From Chloroflexota bacterium (GTDB taxonomy: Bacteria; Chloroflexota; Anaerolineae; J102): a stretch of 9,668 nt of DNA. The notes beneath the pieces were generated by a model, which ran no database searches, had not been told where the DNA came from, and was given only the letters and a program-made list of their open reading frames with translations. A program made the translations under genes and the position numbers. The DNA lies in the NCBI GenBank assembly GCA_013152695.1, contig JAADFV010000026.1, positions 1-9,668 of the forward strand, written 5' to 3'. Shown here piece by piece: positions 1-5,573 of this stretch (the stretch's first letter is position 1; the number at the start of each line of letters is the position of its first letter).

Positions 1-463
1 TCGCTTTGAAGCCCTTAAGGCCCCGGTTTCGTAACGGCACAGACACGATCTGGCGCACTGTCTTGCGGGGATTTAAGGAAGAATAGGGATTCTGAAAAAT
101 GATTTGCGTGGTCTGAAAGAAAGTTTCATAATCAAATAAACGATCGCGAGGAACACTCGGTGCATCATCAAAGATCACCGCCTCCTCGCTTGTGACCTTA
201 GCGTTAATGGGATGCCCTTTAAACAGGACCTGGCCGGCTGTGGGTTTGTAGAGACGCGTCAGCACCCTTCCGAAGGTGGTTTTGCCACATCCTGATTCCC
301 CCACCAGTCCAACAGTTTCTCCGGCATAAATCTTGAGATCCACACCATCAACTGCCTTCACCCACTGATCCTTACGCTCTGTCAGGAGCTTGATCAGCCA
401 GCTTTGGCGGATGGGAAAGTGCATTTTAATCCCTCGCGCTTCCACTAATGGTATCTCTGACAA
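1..463 (-). CDS. dppF: Peptide ABC transporter ATP-binding protein, OppF/DppF type (3' end cut off by window)
   Basis: This is the second nucleotide-binding subunit of the importer; it would hydrolyse ATP on the cytoplasmic face together with the ATPase encoded at 514-1545. About 154 N-terminal residues are visible. They show the opening strand LVEARGIKMHFPI, a Walker A motif GESGCGKTT (residues 55-63) and a Q-loop IIFQNPYSSLNPR centred on Q124. The PYSSLNPR sequence after the Q-loop is typical of OppF/DppF rather than OppD/DppD. The signature motif, Walker B and H-loop lie outside the window. I chose a TTG start at 461-463 because GGAGG lies 5 bases upstream and no ATG or GTG nearby has such a site; the first in-frame ATG falls inside the conserved first strand. 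Between the first beta sheet and the Q-loop there are about a dozen residues more than I expect for the family (roughly residues 85-115, including DDAPSVPRDRLFDYE). Family assignment is firm; the substrate is unknown. Confidence 0.93.
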   Translation of the reverse strand, partial: MSEIPLVEARGIKMHFPIRQSWLIKLLTERKDQWVKAVDGVDLKIYAGETVGLVGESGCGKTTFGRVLTRLYKPTAGQVLFKGHPINAKVTSEEAVIFDDAPSVPRDRLFDYETFFQTTQIIFQNPYSSLNPRKTVRQIVSVPLRNRGLKGFKA

Positions 464-475
464 GTGATCCTCCTC
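464..475 (-). promoter_or_regulatory. Strong ribosome-binding site selecting a TTG start
   Basis: The minus strand reads GAGGAGGATCAC immediately before TTG. GGAGG (469-473) is a near-perfect Shine-Dalgarno sequence with 5-base spacing. This supports TTG (461-463) as the start of the second ATPase gene. The 50-base gap to the preceding gene contains no other obvious signal. Confidence 0.75.
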
Positions 476-513
476 AAAGGTGGAGATAAGTACTGAGCTG
501 GCAATGATAAAGG

Positions 514-1545
514 TTATAGGAGCAAACAGCGGACCAAACGGCCATCTGAGAATTTTTGTAGAGGAATGGTTTCACTCTCGGTGCAGGCAGGCATGACGCT
601 TTCACAGCGAGGGGCAAAGGGGCAACCTTTGTGTAAGCTACTCAGATCGGGAGCCTGGCCCGGGATAGGCTCAATTCTCTCCCGTCGCGCGCCAATCTTG
701 GGTAAACAGCGCAGGAGACCGCGAGTGTACGGGTGCTTCGGATTTTCGATGATTTGTGTGATGCTACCTTTTTCCATCAGTTGCCCGGCGTACAGAACGA
801 TCACATTATGACAAAACTCTGCGACCACGGCTAAGTCGTGTGTAACAAGAATGATCGTTGTGCCTTGCTCACGGTTAATTTTATCCAAGAGAGCCAATAT
901 CTGGGCCTGGATGGTGACATCGAGCGCAGTCGTTGGCTCATCGGCCAACAAAAGCTTGGGTTCACAAGCCAGGGCAATAGCTGTTAGGGCTCGTTGTTGC
1001 ATACCGCCACTGAACTGGTGAGGATAGCGGCGGGCGTTTTGCGCCGGGTCAGGAATTCCAACCTCGGCCATCGCTTGCAGAACACGCTCCACTTCCCTAC
1101 TTTTGCGTTTACGGTCATATACACGAGAGAGGATACCAGGGCCGGGAGGGATGATGTTGTGAACCCGTAGTGATTCACGAATCTGTTCGCCGACGACAAA
1201 AGCCGGATTGAGTGTGCTCATCGGGTCCTGGAAGATCATGGCAATGTCCTTGCCCCGAATTTGCCGCATTTCCCTCTCGGTTTTACGCCGCAGGTTGTGG
1301 CCCTGGAAACGGATCTCACCGGCAACAATCTGGCCTGGGTAAGGTACCAATCTTAGAATCGAGCGTAATGTGACACTCTTTCCCGAGCCGGATTCGCCGA
1401 CAATACCCAGCTTTTCTCCTTCAAATACACGAAAACTAAGGTCATTGACCGCTCGTACCTGACCGTGTCGCAGGGGGAAGTCTGTGGTTAGACCTTCGAC
1501 TTCTAGAAGAGGCGAAGCTTGGCTTGCTACAGGTCGTTCTGACAT
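514..1545 (-). CDS. dppD: Peptide ABC transporter ATP-binding protein, DppD/OppD type
   Basis: A cytoplasmic ATPase of 343 residues that powers the importer. Visible motifs are Walker A GESGSGKS (50-57), Q-loop IFQDPMSTLNP around Q106, ABC signature FSGGMQQR (178-185), Walker B LLLADEP (198-204) and H-loop H236. The C-terminal oligopeptide-transporter extension starts near residue 265 (NPKHPYTRGLL). It contains four cysteines, C308, C314, C321 and C340, in the GCPFAPRC...AC...VRC pattern. In the structurally studied DppD family these ligate a [4Fe-4S] cluster, so an iron-sulfur cluster is likely here. An upstream in-frame TTG at 1566 would add 7 residues and overlap the permease gene, but it has no suitable ribosome site. 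The ATG at 1545 has AGGAGA 9 bases upstream and was preferred. The stop of the preceding permease lies 13 bases upstream, suggesting translational coupling. Confidence 0.95.
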   Translation of the reverse strand: MSERPVASQASPLLEVEGLTTDFPLRHGQVRAVNDLSFRVFEGEKLGIVGESGSGKSVTLRSILRLVPYPGQIVAGEIRFQGHNLRRKTEREMRQIRGKDIAMIFQDPMSTLNPAFVVGEQIRESLRVHNIIPPGPGILSRVYDRKRKSREVERVLQAMAEVGIPDPAQNARRYPHQFSGGMQQRALTAIALACEPKLLLADEPTTALDVTIQAQILALLDKINREQGTTIILVTHDLAVVAEFCHNVIVLYAGQLMEKGSITQIIENPKHPYTRGLLRCLPKIGARRERIEPIPGQAPDLSSLHKGCPFAPRCESVMPACTESETIPLQKFSDGRLVRCLLL

Positions 1546-1554
1546 GGGACGATG

Positions 1555-1561
1555 TCTCCTA
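1555..1561 (-). promoter_or_regulatory. Ribosome-binding site overlapping the previous stop codon
   Basis: The minus strand reads GAGTAGGAGACATCGTCCCATG. The permease stop TAG (1559-1561) is partly inside the AGGAGA Shine-Dalgarno sequence (1555-1560) of the following ATPase gene. Ribosomes ending the permease would sit on this site, so the two proteins are probably translationally coupled. This site also decides for the ATG start at 1545. Confidence 0.7.
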
Positions 1562-2485
1562 CTCAATCTTCAAACGAGGGTCTAGGATATCACGCAGGCC
1601 TTCACCAAAGAGATTGATGCTCAGCACTAAGACCAGAATGGCCACACCGGGCAAGGTGGCGATCCACCACGATGTAATAAGGTAGTCCCTGCCATCGGCG
1701 ATCATGGAGCCCCAGGCCGGGGTTGGGGGTTGAATCCCCAGGCCTAAAAAGCTCAAACTGGCCTCGGCGATGATCAGCGAGCCCATGCGCAACGTACCCA
1801 GGACCAAAATGGAGTGGATGATATTGGGCATGAGCTCACTGAGGATAATTGTGGGATTTGACTGACCCACAACTTTAGCAGCCTCGATGTATTCGGCTGT
1901 TTTTTCGGCGATAACTGCGCCGCGCGCCAGGCGAAAAAATTCAACCCAACTCTTGAGCGTCAGAGCCAGGAGCAAATTTGTAAAACCCGGACCCAAAAAA
2001 GCCATCATCCCGATCGCGAAAATAAGAAAGGGGAAGGCGAGAAGGATATCGGCAAAACGGGAGATTATCGCGTCCAGCCGGCCGCGGTAGTAACCGGCTA
2101 TTGCCCCAAGCGCCGTGCCGACGATGGCAGAAATCCCCACAGCGAGGAGGCCGACCGACAACGAGATTCGTGCACCGTAGATGATACGCGACAACAGGTC
2201 TCTCCCTTGCACGTCGGTTCCCAGCAAGAATTCTGGATTTCCTCCTTCTTGCCAGACCGGTGGAAGTAATTGGTTGCGTAGTTTACCTCGGGTGGGGTCA
2301 TGGGGGGCAATCTGGGGAGCGAAGATGGCCATGAGTACCACCAACAACATGAGTAAAGCACCCAGCGATGCCGATGGATGTCGGTAAAGTTCGCGTAGAA
2401 ATTGGAGGGTGTTGCGTTTCCAAAGCCGAAATCGATATTTAAGGGGATACAAGCGCTGGGACAGGGTTATGACTTGAGCATCCAT
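1559..2485 (-). CDS. dppC: Peptide ABC transporter inner permease, DppC/OppC type
   Basis: A 308-residue integral membrane subunit forming half of the translocation pore with the DppB-like protein. The N-terminal region has a first membrane helix at about 38-60 followed by the conserved external segment APHDPT (58-65) and FLLGTDVQGRDLLSRIIYGAR (86-106), hallmarks of the OppC N-terminal domain. Further hydrophobic helices fall near 107-132, 144-163, 167-180, 220-248 and 275-297. The EAA loop that docks onto the ATPase is at about 199-221 (YIEAAKVVGQ...ILSELMPNI). The end FGEGLRDILDPRLK is the family's usual C-terminus. The ATG at 2485 has a modest AGGA site 7 bases upstream; there is no better alternative. 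The gene lies 51 bases after the DppB-like gene. Length and motifs are normal and the gene looks intact. Confidence 0.96.
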   Translation of the reverse strand: MDAQVITLSQRLYPLKYRFRLWKRNTLQFLRELYRHPSASLGALLMLLVVLMAIFAPQIAPHDPTRGKLRNQLLPPVWQEGGNPEFLLGTDVQGRDLLSRIIYGARISLSVGLLAVGISAIVGTALGAIAGYYRGRLDAIISRFADILLAFPFLIFAIGMMAFLGPGFTNLLLALTLKSWVEFFRLARGAVIAEKTAEYIEAAKVVGQSNPTIILSELMPNIIHSILVLGTLRMGSLIIAEASLSFLGLGIQPPTPAWGSMIADGRDYLITSWWIATLPGVAILVLVLSINLFGEGLRDILDPRLKIE

Positions 2486-2536
2486 AGATGAATCCTGGCC
2501 TACGGAATAGGGTGAAGGGGCCGGTGACTTCGTTGA

Positions 2537-3547
2537 TTACATCACTATCTTGGGATTGAGATAAGTGTAGAGAACATCGACAATTAGGTTCATGATTACA
2601 AAAACGAAAGCGTAAACCATTACGGCACCCTGCACCAGGGGGAAGTCGCGGGCGAAAATGGCCTGTACGACCAAACGCCCCAGACCCGGCCAGGCAAAAA
2701 CCGTTTCCACGATCATATTCCCGCCCAAGAGGACGCCAATTTGCAGTCCGACAACGGTTACCGTAGGGATAAGAGCGTTACGCAAGGCATGCTTGATGAT
2801 GACCTTTGTATAGGGCACGCCCTTAGCTCGTGCCAGAAGTACATAATCCTGTCGCAACACTTCCAACATGCTCGAACGCAGAATCCGGGCAACTGTGGCT
2901 GCTACGGCTGCACCCAGGCTTACTGAAGGTAAAACTAAATGTTTGAGACTGCTGACTAAGGCGGGCCAGTTGGAGGTGAGGATGCTATCCAACACATACA
3001 GCCCCGTGATTGATTGCAGTTTAATGTTATGATCCAAACGCCCGGAGACAGGGAGCCAGCGCAGAATTACAGAAAAGATGAGCATAAGGATAATGCCTAG
3101 CCAAAAGGGGGGCATCGAGATGCCCACGAAAGCCCCGGCCATGCTTAACCTGTCTATGGCAGAATTCTGTTTGATAGCGGAGATAATACCAATGGGCATG
3201 GCTACCGCCAGGCCAAAGAGCAGTGCTCCTAAAGCCAACTCGATTGTGGCAGGCAGTCGTTCGGCAATCAGTTTACTTACCGGTGCATGTTTGACAAAGG
3301 AATTACCCAGATCGCCACGGATAGCGTCAGCCAAAAAAATGTAGAGTTGGACGTATAAGGGCTTGTCCAGGTTGAATTCCCGCCGCAGGTTTTCTACTTC
3401 ACCTGCCGATACAAAGCCGGTTTCCCCCATCATGATATCTACGGGATCACCCGGTGTCAGGCGCATAAAAAGAAAAACAATGATAGCCACGACAAACATG
3501 ATGGGGACAACAGCCAGAACCCGCTCTAGGATTTTGATTGCTCTCAT
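2537..3547 (-). CDS. dppB: Peptide ABC transporter inner permease, DppB/OppB type
   Basis: A 336-residue integral membrane subunit, partner of the DppC-like permease. Helix 1 is at about 9-29, followed by the family signature FLFMRLTPGDPVD (25-37) and the external region FNLDKPLYVQLYIFL with GDLGNSF (78-84). Further helices lie near 101-123, 137-163, 205-221, 262-283 and 305-328. The EAA loop contacting the ATPase is at about 234-260 (DYVLLARAKGVPYTKVI...HALRNALIP). The end WPGLGRLVVQAIFARDFPLVQG and YLNP is typical. The open frame extends to 3616, but that would add 23 unlike residues read through an mRNA stem-loop. The ATG at 3547 has AAGGAG (3556-3561) at 8-base spacing and begins the conserved first helix, so I chose it. 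It is separated from the binding-protein gene by a structured 180-base gap. Confidence 0.96.
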   Translation of the reverse strand: MRAIKILERVLAVVPIMFVVAIIVFLFMRLTPGDPVDIMMGETGFVSAGEVENLRREFNLDKPLYVQLYIFLADAIRGDLGNSFVKHAPVSKLIAERLPATIELALGALLFGLAVAMPIGIISAIKQNSAIDRLSMAGAFVGISMPPFWLGIILMLIFSVILRWLPVSGRLDHNIKLQSITGLYVLDSILTSNWPALVSSLKHLVLPSVSLGAAVAATVARILRSSMLEVLRQDYVLLARAKGVPYTKVIIKHALRNALIPTVTVVGLQIGVLLGGNMIVETVFAWPGLGRLVVQAIFARDFPLVQGAVMVYAFVFVIMNLIVDVLYTYLNPKIVM

Positions 3548-3586
3548 ATCACGTACTCCTTTTGGCCAACCGCATAGCAGATGGCC

Positions 3587-3651
3587 GAGAAGCCAGCTTC
3601 CCCTGGTAACACCCAAACCTTCCGGTAAAGTCCCGGGGTGGCTGGCTTCTC
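3587..3651. repeat. Inverted repeat / mRNA stem-loop upstream of the permease gene
   Basis: GAGAAGCCAGC (3587-3597) is perfectly complementary to GCTGGCTTCTC (3641-3651). After two unpaired positions on each side, four more G-C pairs form inward (3600-3603 with 3635-3638), leaving a loop of about 31 bases. In the minus-strand transcript this folds 39 bases upstream of the DppB-like start. No run of U follows it, so it is not a standard intrinsic terminator. Intercistronic stem-loops after binding-protein genes are known to protect the upstream mRNA from 3' decay, and that is the inferred role. Confidence 0.75.
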
Positions 3652-3669
3652 AATCCAACTCGAATGTGA

Positions 3670-3717
3670 GCAAATGACGGCTATGCCAAGCTGTATCTAG
3701 ACACGGCCGTCACTTGC
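3670..3717. repeat. Inverted repeat / mRNA stem-loop just after the binding-protein stop
   Basis: GCAAATGACGGC (3670-3681) pairs with GCCGTCACTTGC (3706-3717) over 12 positions, with a single A/C mismatch on the plus strand. In the minus-strand transcript that mismatch becomes a G-U pair, so the stem is continuous only in the coding-direction RNA. The loop is 24 bases. It begins 10 bases after the binding-protein stop codon and has no U tract, which fits an mRNA-stabilising or attenuating hairpin better than a full terminator. Confidence 0.72.
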
Positions 3718-3727
3718 GGAGGTGCTT

Positions 3728-5431
3728 TTAACGAGACAGCCAGACATCGTGCATGTTCAAGCGTCCATCGGCGCTGACACGCCAGTTTTGCACATTGGTT
3801 GTGCTCGCTTCGATGATATCCGGTAGAAACAGGAAGACTGCCGGTACCTCTTTGTAGACAATCTGCTGGGCTTCGTTGTAGATTTCGTGACGTTTTTCCA
3901 CATCCGGCTCCACTTCACCTGCTTCGATCAGTTCATCGACACGAGGATTGCTGTAACCGGAGAAGTTGCCGCGCCCATTGCCGGTTCCTTCCACTCTGGT
4001 GTGCCATTTGGCTTCGAAATGCCCTACCGGATCAAAGGCTGAGTCGCCCCAGTCACCGACGTAGGCCGTGCGTTCGCCCTTCAGCATCAAAGGCTTGAGC
4101 ACACTATAGTCTCCCCAGACACGGACAGAGGCATCGATGCCCAGGTCTTGCAACTGTCCGGCAATCGCCTCGGCAATGGCCTTATTACTGGGACGTACAT
4201 CGATGACAAAGGAGAATTTCTCGCCATCCTTATCCAGGAAGCCATCACCATCAGAGTCGGTCCAGCCCGCCTCGGCCAACAAAGCCAGAGCCTTATCGGC
4301 ATCATAGCCATAAGGTTTCAGTGAATGATCGGCAAAATTGTTGTAGGGAGAGAGGGGGCCGGGGATAATGATGCCAAGGCCGCCTAGCACGGTATCGAGA
4401 ATCGTCTGGGCGTCGATAGCGTAGTTCATGGCCAGACGCACACGAATGTCATCGAAAGGCGGTTTGTTGACATTCATTTCCATCCAGGCGGGTCGCGTAC
4501 TGGGCCCGCTGACCACCTGAACAGTAGGATCGGTGGCAAGGACGGGGATCATGTGGGATGGTACTTCTTGGATGATGTTTACTTCGCCGGAACGCAGTGC
4601 CGCCACTCGTGTCGAAGGCTCGGGCAGCACTTTGAAAACGACGCCATCCAGTGGTGCCGGCGCTACAGGCGGCAGTTCGTCGGCGCCGCCATAATACTCA
4701 TCGAAGCGTTCCAACACGATCTGATCGCCAAGAGAACCTTCGACAAACTTAAAGGGGCCTGCCCCTACTGGTGCCTGGTTGAATCCTTCGTTGCCCACTT
4801 CTTCGAAATAGTCTTTGGGGACGATTTGCTGGTGCACGAACATTTGCATGGCAACGGGCCAAGGCGCAGACAGATGGAAACGTACAGTGTAATCATCGAC
4901 AACCTCTACACTCTGCAATGGCGAAATCAGGCCCTTGCGCGGAGAGGTATGGGGCTCGGGATAAGCAATACCATTTTCGGAAATGATACGATCAAAAGTA
5001 AACTTCACATCTTCGGCTGTCAGGTCTTCACCGTTGTGGAAGGTGACGCCTTGTTTAAGCACAAACTCCCACGTAGTATCATCGATCAATTCTGCCGATT
5101 TTGCTAACTCTAGCACTACCCGACCATCGGTGGTGCGGGTAACCAAGCCATCGAACATATTGCGAAGTACTGTTTCCGTGGTTCGGTCGCGGTAATCGGC
5201 GGGGTCGAGTGTTACGATTTCGTCAGCCAGACCAATGGCGATAATTCCTCCCTTTTGAGGGCCGCTTACGGGCGTAGCTGTAACTTCGACAATAGTCTGA
5301 ACTTCCTTCTCGACCACGACTGTTTCTTTGACGACGACCGTTTCTTTGACGGTTTGGGGCGCAGCGCAAGCGCCCAGAGCCGTGATTAATAGCAGTAAAG
5401 CTACGAATAAAATAAACCGATTGGTTCGCAT
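3728..5431 (-). CDS. Lipoprotein substrate-binding protein of a peptide-type ABC importer (SBP family 5)
   Basis: A 567-residue extracytoplasmic receptor that captures the transported compound and delivers it to the permease pair. The N-terminus MRTNRF is followed by a hydrophobic core and the lipobox LGAC with C22 as the predicted lipidated cysteine. Residues 28-54 form a repeated KETVVV linker ending TATP. The mature family-5 fold follows: GGIIAIGLADEIVTLDPADYRD (about 61-82), then WEFVLKQGVTFHNGEDLTAEDVKFTFDRI, the RVAALRSGEVNIIQEVP segment, and VRLAMNYAIDAQTIL. DSDGDGFLDKDGE resembles an acidic calcium-binding loop and is common in this family. The ATG at 5431 has AAGGAGG at 5-base spacing and directly starts the signal peptide. 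Longer in-frame starts at 5527 and 5608 would bury that signal, and the latter would overlap the upstream gene. Family 5 includes peptide, nickel, opine and sugar binders, so the ligand cannot be read from sequence alone. Confidence 0.94.
   Translation of the reverse strand: MRTNRFILFVALLLLITALGACAAPQTVKETVVVKETVVVEKEVQTIVEVTATPVSGPQKGGIIAIGLADEIVTLDPADYRDRTTETVLRNMFDGLVTRTTDGRVVLELAKSAELIDDTTWEFVLKQGVTFHNGEDLTAEDVKFTFDRIISENGIAYPEPHTSPRKGLISPLQSVEVVDDYTVRFHLSAPWPVAMQMFVHQQIVPKDYFEEVGNEGFNQAPVGAGPFKFVEGSLGDQIVLERFDEYYGGADELPPVAPAPLDGVVFKVLPEPSTRVAALRSGEVNIIQEVPSHMIPVLATDPTVQVVSGPSTRPAWMEMNVNKPPFDDIRVRLAMNYAIDAQTILDTVLGGLGIIIPGPLSPYNNFADHSLKPYGYDADKALALLAEAGWTDSDGDGFLDKDGEKFSFVIDVRPSNKAIAEAIAGQLQDLGIDASVRVWGDYSVLKPLMLKGERTAYVGDWGDSAFDPVGHFEAKWHTRVEGTGNGRGNFSGYSNPRVDELIEAGEVEPDVEKRHEIYNEAQQIVYKEVPAVFLFLPDIIEASTTNVQNWRVSADGRLNMHDVWLSR
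5322..5351. repeat. 18-base tandem repeat encoding the lipoprotein linker
   Basis: GTTTCTTTGACG occurs at 5322-5333 and again at 5340-5351, giving an 18-base period. On the coding strand this encodes two successive VKETVV units directly after the lipidated cysteine of the binding protein. It probably arose by small duplication and provides a flexible tether between the membrane anchor and the binding domain. Confidence 0.8.
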
Positions 5432-5436
5432 GTGAG

Positions 5437-5443
5437 CCTCCTT
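5437..5443 (-). promoter_or_regulatory. Ribosome-binding site of the binding-protein gene
   Basis: AAGGAGG on the minus strand lies 5 bases before ATG 5429-5431. It is a full-strength Shine-Dalgarno sequence and fixes the start at the lipoprotein signal peptide. Confidence 0.82.
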
Positions 5444-5524
5444 CACAATAAACGTGTAGACAGTGAGTGTGAGATGGGACAGACGGCAGTTGTAATTCCG
5501 GGAAGACACCCCTTCTTTGTCGTT

Positions 5525-5536
5525 CATGGCCTCCTT
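5525..5536 (-). promoter_or_regulatory. Second in-frame start with its own Shine-Dalgarno-like sequence, upstream of the binding protein
   Basis: The minus strand reads AAGGAGGCCATG (5525-5536). This ATG at 5527 is in frame with the binding protein and would add 32 residues (MNDKEGVSSRNYNC...KEAH) before the lipoprotein signal, with no stop between. The spacing of 2 bases is too short for good initiation. It may be an unused start, a remnant, or a translational enhancer. Confidence 0.4.
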
Positions 5537-5573
5537 AAAGATGATGAGTGGATGTGGAAATAAGGGTGAGAAG

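Noticed and set aside
3548..3616. Longer N-terminus for the DppB-like permease
   Set aside because: The added 23 residues are encoded across the stem-loop and do not resemble the family; the ATG at 3547 has a good ribosome site.
3587..3717. Intrinsic terminator after the binding-protein gene
   Set aside because: Stable stems are present but neither is followed by a U-rich tract, and the downstream genes lack an obvious promoter.
4553..5107. 184-codon plus-strand open frame opposite the binding-protein gene
   Set aside because: Antisense to a clearly conserved coding region; the composition looks like a codon-bias shadow.
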